Positions 50,450 to 60,345 of a stretch of DNA of 64,000 nucleotides are shown here, in pieces; the first letter of the stretch is position 1, and every line of letters begins with the position of its first letter. A model generated the notes under the pieces. That model searched no databases. It was not told the origin of the DNA and saw only the letters and a list, made by a program, of their open reading frames with translations. The DNA comes from Tragulus kanchil. Taxonomy: Eukaryota > Chordata > Mammalia > Artiodactyla > Tragulidae. Where the stretch lies: the NCBI GenBank assembly GCA_022376925.1, contig JAIOJX010000026.1:201166400-201230399 (forward strand), given 5' to 3'. The position numbers were made by a program, and so were the translations under genes.

Positions 50450-50655
50450 TAGTGTGTGAGTTGCTCATATGACCCTTTGTGACCCCATGGATTCTATCCT
50501 CCCTCAGGCTCCCCTGTCTGTGGAATTCTCCAGGTGAGAATACTGGAGTGGGTAGCCATTCTCTTCTCCAGGGGATCTGCCCAGCCCAGGGATCAAGCCC
50601 AGGTCTCCTGCATTGCAGGTGGATTCTTTACCATCAGAGCCACCAGAGAAGCATT
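50450..50655 (-). mobile_element. Bov-tA SINE, antisense, adjoining BovB
   Basis: GTGTGAGTTGCTCATATG to CAGAGCCACCAGAGAAGC is the reverse complement of Bov-tA. It sits at the 5' side of the BovB fragment inside the nested L1 block. Confidence 0.78.
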
Positions 50656-50762
50656 GAGAATCCGTGTGTGGCATGGAACTTGTTCATTTCTTCCAAGTGG
50701 TGGAATTTATTTATGTAAAGATTTTCATAATATCCCCTCATTATCTTTTAAATATGAATAGT

Positions 50763-50888
50763 GGTGGTTTAGTCGTTCATTTGGTCCCGACTCTTTTGCG
50801 ATCCTATGGACTGTAGTCCATCATGCTCCTCTGTCCATAAGATTTTCTAGGCAAGAATACTGGACTGGGTTGCCATTTCCTTCTCCAG
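50763..50888 (-). mobile_element. Bov-A SINE fragment, antisense
   Basis: GGTTTAGTCGTTCATTTGG to GCCATTTCCTTCTCCAG. It splits the antisense L1, whose sequence resumes at about 50890. Confidence 0.78.
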
Positions 50889-51956
50889 TATGACTAGAAT
50901 CTGTAATAATGTTGCCTCTATAATTCCTGGTGTTGATAGTTTATTTCTTTACTCTCTTTTTCCCAGTCAGCTAGGCAAATAGTCTATCAGTTTTATTGAA
51001 TAGAACAAGCTCTGTTTCCTTGACTTCTATTTATTCTTTAATCTGTTTCCTGTTTCATTGATTTCCACTCTGATCTTTATTTGTGCTTATTTGGGGTTGG
51101 ATTTGTGCTTCTTTTTCTAGATTTGTTATGTGAAATTTGTACAGTGTTTAGGGCTGATTATTCCTCACCACTGTTACAAATTCCTCTTGGGTATTCTGCC
51201 CAGTTCCCTCTGAGCTGTGAGGTTTTCCGTCCTGGCTGGTGGGAGCAGGTACTGACCCTTGCCTTAGGACATGTCCTCAGAGCGATACGCTCACCTGTAC
51301 TCTGCTGAACACTTTAAGGGGACCCTTGCAAATTTTCACGTTCTCCAACACTCCATGAGCTATAGCCTACCTGGTCTTCTCAGACTCCTAGCTCTCACTC
51401 AGGGCGTCCACAAGACTCCACACAGTTCCCATCTCCCTGTTCTGTGGCCTGGAAACTCTCAAGGCAGTAAGCTGGGTGGTCATAGGGTTCATCTCATTTA
51501 TTTTCCTTTTCTTGCATATCACTTTCCTTTGTTACCTATGATTCGATGTCTTAAAAATTGTTTCATGTGTTTTTTCCAGTTTTTTGGTTGTTTGTTTGTT
51601 TTATGTGAGTGGTATATCTGGTCCCTTGGAAACAAGCACAAGTCCAGATGTTGTATTTTTCAGGGTAGCTTTGCATTAGATTGTATGCACATTATGAGAA
51701 AGAAAAGGTGGAGAGGATCACACAGTCTGCAGTGGTCAGGGAAAGCCAAAGATATAAAATAGCATTTAAGTCTTCAAAACCATGTAGAAACAAAGTGAAC
51801 CAAAAAGAAAAGGACCTAGAAGTCAGAAGGGTGGCAGGAGCTCAGGCACAATTGCACAGAGGTGTCTGGGATTCCCTGAAGCCAGCAGGGTACCCTATGA
51901 CTAAAACAGAGTGGAGATGGGAAATGCACAGAGCAATAATATTTAAGAAAAAACTG

Positions 51957-52237
51957 GGGCTTCCCCATTGGTCCAGTGGGTAAAGAGTCCGCCTTGCAGT
52001 GCAAGGGGCACCAGTTCGATCCCTGGCCCAGGAAGATTCCACTTGCCACAGAATGGCTGGACTGGTGTGTGTCCAATTACAGGCTGGCACTCTGGAGCGC
52101 ATGCGCCCGTGGCCTGTGCCCTGCAACGGGAGAGGCCACTGCAATGGGAGGGTCACACAGGCCAGAGAATAAAGAGTATGAAAATAAATTTTAAAAAAAA
52201 TAACCAATAAAAGAGGCCAAAATTAAAAAAAAAAAAA
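51957..52237 (+). mobile_element. CHR-like SINE
   Basis: Starts GGGCTTCCCCATTGGTCC, includes CAGTTCGATCCCTGG and ends in long A-runs. No GC-rich tail is visible, so it is the short subfamily. Confidence 0.78.
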
Positions 52238-52693
52238 ATTGGACCTGCCAGCAAGGCACAGCCCAGGTCGACTGTGTCTGTAATTTTACCAGGTGGCTAA
52301 ACACAAAAGATTTCACAAAAATGGGGTGTCTTGTTCCTTCTGGAGCTGTAGACAGCTCCACTTCTTCTAGAACTTCCCTCAAGGGGAACTAGGGTCACAG
52401 CTGCCTCCCTGCCATGAGTGATCCACTGGGGCCTGTCAGGTCGTCCCTTGCCTGCTTCCCACGGTCTTCTTATCACCCTGACATCACAGACGTTTGAGTT
52501 TTTGCTTTGTGTGAGAGCATAGGTTCCCAGGAGATAGGTGGTAAGCTATCAATGCTTTTCGCGTCAGAGCTGTACCTTTCCTTTCCCTCTCGTCATTTTC
52601 CTCCTTTCTAAATGTACGTGTTTTGTTCTTTCATCTGTGTGACTTCTCATCCTTTCCTTCACAGTCATCGACTTCATTTTACTTACTTGCATG

Positions 52694-52914
52694 CATGCTC
52701 AGTCACTTCAGTTTTGTCTGATTCTTTGTGACCCCAAGGACCGCAGTGGCCCACCAGGCTCCTCTGTCATGGGGTTCTCCCAGCAAACATATTGCAGTGG
52801 GTTGCCATGCCCTCCTCCGGGGAACCTTCCCCACCCAGGGATCGAACCCGCACCTCCTGAGTCTCCTGCACTGGCAGGTGGATTCTCTACCGCTGCGCCT
52901 CCTGGTAGCCCCGT
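52694..52914 (-). mobile_element. Bov-tA SINE, antisense
   Basis: GCTCAGTCACTTCAGTTTTG to CGCCTCCTGGTAGCCCC, full length. It lies just before the MLT1 LTR remnant. Confidence 0.82.
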
Positions 52915-52934
52915 TACTCACTCACACATCTCCA

Positions 52935-53315
52935 TCTCGTCCTCTCCAGCTGCTGTGACAGTACCACAGACTTGGGGGCTTAAACCAAGTTGGTGGCTTA
53001 AGCAACATGAATGTCTTTTCTCATAGTTCTGGAGTTTGTAAATTCAAGATCAAGGTTCCAACAGGGCTGATGGCTGGTAAGGCCTGTCTTCCTGGCTTGC
53101 AGGTGGCCACCTCCTTGCCAAGTCCTCACATGGCCTCTGTGCATGTCTGGAGAGAAAGAGCCCTGGTGTCTCTTCCTCTTTTTATAAGGACACCAGTCCT
53201 GTGGCTTATGACCTCGTGTAACTTTAATTACCTCCTCAAAGACCCGATCTCCAAACATACTCTCTTTGGGGTTAAGACTGTGACAGACACAATTCAGTCC
53301 AAAGCAGTCACTGTT
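52935..53315 (-). mobile_element. MLT1-type MaLR LTR remnant, antisense (end repeated at 54301-54395)
   Basis: The + strand reads GCTGCTGTGACAGTACCACA, CATAGTTCTGGAGTTTG, TTATAAGGACACCAGTC and TTAATTACCTCCTCAAAGAC, the reverse of an MLT1-like solo LTR. It is old and non-coding. No internal retroviral sequence is seen. Confidence 0.65.
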
Positions 53316-53954
53316 CAGGCCTCCTTATTATCTGATTTGGAAATTCTTGTACCTTTTTCACACTGCATCATGGACGGTGTCTACCGCCATTCCTAGACAT
53401 CCTAGAAAGAGGACACTGTCACCCATTCTTTGAATTTCCCTTTTATCTTGTTTTTTATATTTTCTTTTCTCTGACATAGTTTGCATTACTGCATATGCAT
53501 TCCATAAAAATTAGTTCTCTATGTTACTGTTAGTATGGAACCATTTGAAATGCTGCATTCTCCATCTCACAGGTTGGGATATCACTGTTTGCATAAATTT
53601 CTTCACCCCTCCTTGGTCACTGAGGAATCTCCTGCACTTTTATACACACACACACTTTTTTCTATTTGATAAATTCTCTCATTTTTCCAAGGCAGCTAAT
53701 ATTTTTCTGAGAGAAGTAAGTTTTAGTTTGTTCTTGTTCCTTCATACAATGAAAAAGGAAGCCCAACCAGCTGAGGTTTATAATCTCTACATTATTTTCA
53801 GCAGCTCCCTGCTTCCCAGGCACATGTACAGTCATTCACGTGGTCCGTTGAGTGCTTTTCCCTCAGATCCTCTCATTTATCTCCTCCCTTTCCATTCCCT
53901 CTGCCGCTTGCAGCCTTCTCACCGCTCCTCGTCTCCGCTTTTCGCCTCCTACAG

Positions 53955-54060
53955 TTCTGAGGTGGGCAGAGAACAGAGCCGCGAGAACCGAGGACAACTC
54001 ACAGGTACGCACGGGAAGAAGACCCAGCACTCCAGCCAGAAGGTCTCTTCAGTGAGGTAA
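53955..54060 (+). CDS. AHI1: AHI1 last coding exon with C-terminal tail and stop, copy 1
   Basis: The acceptor CTACAG at 53954 enters in phase 2, completing the Arg codon left open by the 50-nt exon. The exon then reads SEVGREQSRENRGQLTG and on to QKVSSVR, with an in-frame TAA at 54058-54060. The 34-residue tail has the same length as the human AHI1 tail (SEMRKEQSHEDQGH to KVTLIE) and aligns without gaps, although fewer than half of the residues match, so the tail is fast-evolving. Oddly, the stop overlaps a near-perfect splice donor, GTGAG|GTAAGA at 54056/54057. If that donor is used, the stop is spliced away and the frame continues into the exon at 59449, giving the end SKELKINEEADIQK. A weaker donor, ACAG|GTACGC, lies at 54004/54005. 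Confidence 0.88.
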
Positions 54061-55039
54061 GAGGAAACCAGGAGAGGGGAGAGTTCGCAGGAAGGTTTAG
54101 GAAAGGTGTGGTCGACAAGGACACATGTCAAAGTGAGCGGAACCCAAATAAAGGTTGAAAAATGCAATTGGGTTTTGCAGCCAAGAGGCTGAGACCAGGG
54201 AGACGATGGTTTTGAATGAGAATCCTGGAAGCGTGAGTCAGATTATCTCCAGCCCACAGGAAAAAAGACAGACTTCTGTCAGGTTAGACCGTATGCCTCC
54301 CGTAACTTAATTACCTCCTCAAAGACCCGATCTCCAAACATACTCTCTTTGGGGTTAAGACTGTGACAGACACAATTCAGTCCAAAGCAGTCACTGTTCA
54401 GGCCTCCTTATTATCTGATTTGGAAATTCTTGTACCTTTTTCACACTGCATCATGGACGGTGTCTACCGCCATTCCTAGACATCCTAGAAAGAGGACACT
54501 GTCACCCATTCTTTGAATTTCCCTTTTATCTTGTTTTTTATATTTTCTTTTCTCTGACATAGTTTGCATTACTGCATATGCATTCCATAAAAATTAGTTC
54601 TCTATGTTACTGTTAGTATGGAACCATTTGAAATGCTGCATTCTCCATCTCACAGGTTGGGATATCACTGTTTGCATAAATTTCTTCACCCCTCCTTGGT
54701 CACTGAGGAATCTCCTGCACTTTTATACACACACACACTTTTTTCTATTTGATAAATTCTCTCATTTTTCCAAGGCAGCTAATATTTTTCTGAGAGAAGT
54801 AAGTTTTAGTTTGTTCTTGTTCCTTCATACAATGAAAAAGGAAGCCCAACCAGCTGAGGTTTATAATCTCTACATTATTTTCAGCAGCTCCCTGCTTCCC
54901 AGGCACATGTACAGTCATTCACGTGGTCCGTTGAGTGCTTTTCCCTCAGATCCTCTCATTTATCTCCCTCCCCTTTCCATTCCCTCTGCCGCTTGCAGCC
55001 TTCTCACCGCTCCTCGTCTCCGCTTTTCGCCTCCTACAG

Positions 55040-55145
55040 TTCTGAGGTGGGCAGAGAACAGAGCCGCGAGAACCGAGGACAACTCACAGGTACGCACGGG
55101 AAGAAGACCCAGCACTCCAGCCAGAAGGTCTCTTCAGTGAGGTAA
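55040..55145 (+). CDS. AHI1: AHI1 last coding exon, copy 2 (probable assembly duplicate)
   Basis: This is an identical coding segment with its TAA at 55143-55145, in the second unit of the 53218-54282 / 54301-55364 duplication. The intron just before it has a small C-rich indel relative to copy 1. The same donor-over-stop arrangement (GTGAG|GTAAGA) is present. Which of the two copies is the true locus cannot be told from the window. Confidence 0.72.
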
Positions 55146-56960
55146 GAGGAAACCAGGAGAGGGGAGAGTTCGCAGGAAGGTTTAGGAAAGGTGTGGTCGA
55201 CAAGGACACATGTCAAAGTGAGCGGAACCCAAATAAAGGTTGAAAAATGCAATTGGGTTTTGCAGCCAAGAGGCTGAGACCAGGGAGACGATGGTTTTGA
55301 ATGAGAATCCTGGAAGCGTGAGTCAGATTATCTCCAGCCCACAGGGAGAAGACCTGTCAGAAGAGGCAACTTCTCCCAAACGTTGGACTTCAGGGGAGAG
55401 GAAAGGCTGGGCTGTAACTAATGGAAAATACAGGACATAGAGAAAATCTATACAGAAGGAAATGACAAGAATTTTTATAAACCCAGAGCAGAGAGCCTCT
55501 TGAGAAGACCACAGTCAAGGTATAGGAAAAGGGGCATCACTAAAGAGAGTAATTAGAGACAAGGCAGGGCTACTTTTTCCACGGAGAGAGGTAAATGGGA
55601 CAAAATGTTTTTGAATGATGATGTTTTCTGGGGAGAGATAAAGGACCTCTTTTTCCATACCATCTTATGAAAAAGCCCAAATGGGCTTTTTGGCCAACCC
55701 AGTGCTTGTAGGCAGAGGCTGTAATATTCCCACATTTTCTCTCCCCAGTACTTAGCCTGGTGTCTGACCACATAGTAAACCTTCAGAGAACACTCATTGG
55801 CTTGAGTTTCTTGCAGCACAGGGCCCACAGTAGTTTGATGAATCTTATTTTCCACGCATACCCTACACACAAACACTAACCTGGTTTCATATTTATTTTT
55901 AGAACCCTGTTATGAGATCTTCCTTGCTCTTCTCACATGATTTGCCTTTATAAAAGCCCTCACTTTGTTACTCCCTCTGTCACGTCACGAATCCTCTGGG
56001 AGGTGAGATGCAGAGAACACCGAGACTTTACTCTCATTCCGGTGTCTGACTGAGGTGACATCTCCTCTGTCTGCAGCAGGTCTCTGTCGTCTGTCCACCA
56101 GAGGTTCAGTGCCTGTGCTGTCGCTGCTGCCCGCCCTTGCTGGCCCCTGTTGTCATTAGCAGGGCTGTTAGTTGTCTGAGGTGTACAGATGACCGTCTCT
56201 TCTCCTTTTCCTTTTATTCCTCTCTCCCTTTCATAGACGGGCTTCGACATTTCTGTACTGAGTGCTCCTTCCTCTTCTTAGTCTGAGTCACTTCCCTTAA
56301 CTGTGTTATCTTCTCTGCCTGCTTTAGCTTTTTCTAGTTAAGTTTCTCTTTGGGTTCCAGCTTCAGAGGGTCTTCCTTGCTCCTGCGGGTTTTTTTTTTT
56401 TTCTCTAATCTTGTCCTGCTATCTTTGTAGGATCACTCATTTCCAGCTGTTCTCTCCTCTCCACTTCCCTTTTCTGTTTTTCTTCCTCGTTTTTGTCCTG
56501 CCACTATCATAAGCTCCTCCTCGCATTCTGTTTTGCCTTGTTACTCCTCTAAGATCCTCTCCTTGTTCACTGTTCCTTACACATGTTTCTGGGGTCTCTG
56601 GGTGACTTGTGTTCAGCATCCGTTTCAGCCTCTCTCCCCTTTTTGTCAGACCCTAATTTGAGGCGACTTTTATATACTGTACCTGTCTACCCACCAGGAC
56701 AGAATGATAGCCTTTTTCACCCCTGGTAAGACTGTACCTTGGCGCACTGCGTCTGCACCATTTTAAACTCTGCCTCAGTTGTGTTTGTGAGCATGTTGAC
56801 TGGAAACATTTTGGGATTTCTGTACACAGTGCTAATTTAACAAATTTAAAATCGGAAAACAAGGGCTGCCAAGGGATTTTTTTCCTCTTGTAAATGTTTT
56901 TCATAATAACCACTTACTTAAGATTGGGCCATAAAACATAATGGAAAAGGACATGCAGAA

Positions 56961-56984
56961 GTGTGTGTGTGTGTGTATGTGTGT
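56961..56984. repeat. TG microsatellite (longer in the copy at 58072-58097)
   Basis: Interrupted (TG)n in the first D16 unit and uninterrupted and longer in the second. The length difference is informative about the origin of the two copies. Confidence 0.85.
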
Positions 56985-57055
56985 AATTAAATCACTTTGC
57001 TATATACCAAAAATTAACACAACATTGTAAAGCAACTGTGCTTAATAAAATAAAT
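56985..57055 (+). mobile_element. L1 3'-end fragment (repeated at about 58096-58166)
   Basis: ATCACTTTGCTATATACC, TAACACAACATTGTAAAGC and an AATAAAATAAATTTAAAA end are the 3' terminus of a ruminant L1. Only about 70 bp remain. Confidence 0.6.
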
Positions 57056-57361
57056 TTAAAAAATACAAAGTTGGGCCTGACGTTCAAGGCACAGATGTTC
57101 CCTAACCCTCCTATTTAGGACTAGGGGATGGTCATTAGCACATCCTTTTCTGCCATAATGCTCTAGCCTCTGCTTTGCTCAGGAGTGATCAATGAAATTG
57201 ACCACCACCTAACAAGGTGGCCATCCTTACATTGAAGTTTGTTTTCTAAGAGCAATCAAATATTAAGCCCTTTCTGCATAGAGGAAGGGCAACAACAGTT
57301 TTGTGTTAAGTCCAAGTAATCATCACTGATAAATGAACTATTGCATCAGAAATTTCAGGTT

Positions 57362-57434
57362 GGGCTTCTCTGGCGGTCCAGTGGGTAAAGAGTCTGCCTT
57401 GCAGTGCAGGGGCCACCGGTTCGATCCCTGGCCG
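57362..57434 (+). mobile_element. CHR-like SINE, cut at duplication junction
   Basis: Only the first 73 bp are present, up to just after the B box. The complete version is at 58474 in the second D16 unit. Confidence 0.72.
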
Positions 57435-58473
57435 GGTTCCCTTTTACTGTTTTTCTTCCTCGTGTTTTTTTTCCTTGCCAGCTTCGGGTCTTTTGCTCCT
57501 GCGGGTTTTTTTTCTAATCTTGTCCTGCTATCTTTGTAGGATCACTCATTTCCAGCTGTTCTCTCCTCTCCACTTCCCTTTTCTGTTTTTCTTCCTCGTT
57601 TTTGTCCTGCCACTATCATAAGCTCCTCCTCGCATTCTGTTTTGCCTTGTTACTCCTCTAAGATCCTCTCCTTGTTCACTGTTCCTTACACATGTTTCTG
57701 GGGTCTCTGGGTGACTTGTGTTCAGCATCCGTTTCAGCCTCTCTCCCCTTTTTGTCAGACCCTAATTTGAGGCGACTTTTATATACTGTACCTGTCTACC
57801 CACCAGGACAGAATGATAGCCTTTTTCACCCCTGGTAAGACTGTACCTTGGCGCACTGCGTCTGCACCATTTTAAACTCTGCCTCAGTTGTGTTTGTGAG
57901 CATGTTGACTGGAAACATTTTGGGATTTCTGTACACAGTGCTAATTTAACAAATTTAAAATCGGAAAACAAGGGCTGCCAAGGGATTTTTTTTTCCCTCT
58001 TGTAAATGTTTTTCATAATAACCACTTACTTAAGATTGGGCCATAAAACATAATGGAAAAGGACATGCAGAAGTGTGTGTGTGTGTGTGTGTGTGTAATT
58101 AAATCACTTTGCTATATACCAAAAATTAACACAACATTGTAAAGCAACTGTGCTTAATAAAATAAATTTAAAAAATACAAAGTTGGGCCTGACGTTCAAG
58201 GCACAGATGTTCCCTAACCCTCCTATTTAGGACTAGGGGATGGTCATTAGCACATCCTTTTCTGCCATAATGCTCTAGCCTCTGCTTTGCTCAGGAGTGA
58301 TCAATGAAATTGACCACCACCTAACAAGGTGGCCATCCTTACATTGAAGTTTGTTTTCTAAGAGCAATCAAATATTAAGCCCTTTCTGCATAGAGGAAGG
58401 GCAACAACAGTTTTGTGTTAAGTCCAAGTAATCATCACTGATAAATGAACTATTGCATCAGAAATTTCAGGTT

Positions 58474-58723
58474 GGGCTTCTCTGGCGGTCCAGTGGGTAA
58501 AGAGTCTGCCTTGCAGTGCAGGGGCCACCGGTTCGATCCCTGGCCCGGGAGGATCCCACTTGCCGCAGAGCAGCTGGACCAGTGTGTCCAATTAGGAGCC
58601 AGTGCTCTGGAGCGCATGCGCCCAGAGCCCATGCTCTGCTACAAGAGGGACCGCTGCGGTGGGAGGCCCACACAGGCCAAAGAATAAAGATGGGCGAAAG
58701 TAAAATAAATAAATATTTAAAAA
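58474..58723 (+). mobile_element. CHR-like SINE, complete
   Basis: Starts GGGCTTCTCTGGCGGTCC and ends in an AAAT-type tail. ATTTCAGGTT before it and ATTTTCAGGTT after it form a target-site duplication with one extra T. It lies in the last AHI1 intron. Confidence 0.82.
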
Positions 58724-59448
58724 TATTTTCAGGTTCAGCCCCTAGTTTACCACCCTGGAATCGTGGTGTGCTTACCACACAGTCTCTACAGAAGCAGCTT
58801 CTTATTTCATCTGCCTGTTGGCCCTTGATTATTATTAATAGTATGATTTGTTTTAGTTCAGAGCTGCATCTAGACACATAGTTAACCATCACTCTCTTGC
58901 TCAATCAAAAATGACACATGCCATTTGGGGGCTTTATTGGAAAAGCTGTAAGAGTTAACCTGCTTCTAAAAGTAGACACAATCATAGACTAATGGCCTAC
59001 ATGCTTTCCAATCACTAGCCCTAAAGCAGCATCTGTGACAGTTTTTTTTCCAGTTAATGAAGAATTTCATAAACTCTGATTGCCTGCACTTAATTCTGGA
59101 AGTTACCAAAGGTTTGCAGTGCTTATTGTCTGTATTTGAGAAATGCGTTTCTTTCTTGCTTAAATTAACTCATCAGGGCTGTAGCAGGCCTGAAGCAATT
59201 GCTGATGACACTGAAAGATGTTAATGTAACAATACATTCAAGAGGTAAGCTGGAATTCAATTCTAGAAGGTAAACTAGAAGTATCTCCAAGAAGACAAAT
59301 CCATGTTTCGGTCTTACTTGGCTGTGTGTGCAGGTGTATGTGTGTTGCATGGTATGTTTTGCCTGTGTTGTTGCCCAGGCACACCAGGATTATTGTGGTC
59401 ATAAGACATTAAATTCATTTAGTACATTTTGTATCATTTTTCTCCTAG

Positions 59449-60345
59449 TAAAGAGTTGAAGATTAATGAAGAAGCAGATATACAGAAGTGAAATGACAAA
59501 TGAAACCAAATGGAATTTCTCTTAAGAGTTCACAAATTTCAGATGGCCAGGAAGAAAGGAAGGATCTACTACTATGTCTTATCCTTATGAAAGAAAAATC
59601 AGAGGCAAGATATGGGTGGAAAAAATAAATGTTAGGCCTTTTGAGCTTAATTGTTATAAACCACCCTGTTTATTGTTTATCAAAGTATTGGTACTTGTGT
59701 TTATTAGTAATTGCATTAAAATTACACTCCCATTGTTGGAAAATCAATAAATAAAAACTATTAATTGCTATTCAGCAAATATGAAGAAAAATAATCATTT
59801 AATATTGTTATATCTGTAATGTGGCTATATGTGCAATGTTATGCACAGAATATGAAATATCTACTATTGAAATTTAACTTCATTTGAAATAAAGGTAAGC
59901 ATTTTCAGGATTTTGTGTAATCAAAATGTTGCAAGTTAGAAAGGCATTAAAATGTTACAAATGTGTTTGTTTTGAATGAATCATATGTATAACTTGATAC
60001 ACATAAACTAAAAGTGGCTTTTGGCTAGACTGACAACAGTGTTCTAGCTTCTTGGTGAGTTTTTTGTTGTTGTTACTTTTTATAAAAAGGCATTTCATGT
60101 TGAAGCATATAAGTGATTTGTAGACTTAAATTGTTTTAATATTTATTTCAGTCTTAAAACTTATTTTTAAATTTGTATATTTCATCATTTATTCCTTTAG
60201 TTCTAGAGAGTGTAATTATTTTGTGACTATGTCTTTTGAAGTGTGAGGTTGTAAAATTGGAAATTTTATCTCTTTGTTTTTTTAACTTGGCCCTTGTTTT
60301 TGAACTGTGTGATCATAAGTCTGTCAATAAAATATTTAACCTCAA
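59449..60345 (+). other. AHI1: Probable AHI1 terminal exon: mostly 3' UTR
   Basis: A strong acceptor (CATTTTTCTCCTAG ending at 59448) is followed by sequence beginning TAAAGAGTTGAAG, then about 900 bp of A/T-rich repeat-free sequence ending in AATAAA at 60326-60331 with an A-rich run 12 bp later. That is what a 3'-UTR exon looks like. Joined to the GTGAG|GTAAGA donor of the last coding exon, the frame would be AGT AAA GAG and so on to TGA at 59489-59491, replacing the final Arg by 14 residues. If instead the previous codon were complete, the exon would supply TAA as its first codon, which I suspect is the ancestral arrangement. Exon identity and end point are inferred and unproven. Alternative AATAAA motifs exist within it (near 59622 and 59886). 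Confidence 0.55.
60326..60331 (+). promoter_or_regulatory. Candidate polyadenylation signal AATAAA for AHI1
   Basis: A canonical AATAAA is followed 12 bp later by an A-rich site (CCTCAAAAAAGG). It lies at the end of the repeat-free A/T-rich tract that begins with the acceptor at 59448. Earlier AATAAA hexamers at about 59622 and 59886 could give shorter 3' UTRs. Confidence 0.45.

Larger units (their letters stand above)
48900..51160 (-). mobile_element. Antisense L1 block split by BovB and Bov-A elements
   Basis: L1 ORF2-like sequence in reverse is seen at about 48900-49257, 50656-50762 and 50889-51160. The pieces are in consistent order and orientation, so one L1 was later hit by BovB-type and Bov-A-type insertions. 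Confidence 0.65.
53218..55364. repeat. Local duplication D15 (53218-54282 / 54301-55364), contains the last coding exon
   Basis: Direct repeat, offset about 1083 bp, spacer about 18 bp of degraded sequence. It starts within an MLT1 LTR remnant. Both units carry the AHI1 tail exon with its stop. Copies differ by a C-rich indel near 53880/54965. Confidence 0.94.
56380..58546. repeat. Local duplication D16 (56380-57434 / about 57493-58546)
   Basis: Direct repeat, offset about 1112 bp, spacer about 58 bp of scrambled pyrimidine-rich sequence. Copy 1 ends inside a CHR-like SINE just after its B box (GGTTCGATCCCTGG), while copy 2 carries the whole element. The TG microsatellite within differs in length. 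Confidence 0.92.

Noticed and set aside
53521..54060. Apparent 179-codon protein starting at 53521
   Set aside because: Only the last part (from 53955) is an AHI1 exon. The upstream portion is the intron with its polypyrimidine tract, and an intronic indel shifts it out of frame in the second copy.
54149..54155. AATAAA shortly after the AHI1 stop as the main polyadenylation site
   Set aside because: It is possible as a minor site, but no GU-rich downstream element is obvious, and the donor over the stop plus the 59449 exon explains the gene end better.
1..58546. A biological amplification system producing about 1.1-kb tandem units
   Set aside because: No common sequence, target motif or encoded machinery is shared by the units. 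Unit length is constant while content is not, copies are always two, and differences cluster in homopolymers and microsatellites. Assembly error explains all of this.
18420..58904. Many 60-145-codon open frames with shared peptide strings (for example GSIPGLGRS or WASHRSG)
   Set aside because: These are translations of the two strands of CHR-like SINEs; the similarity between them is repeat identity, not a protein family.
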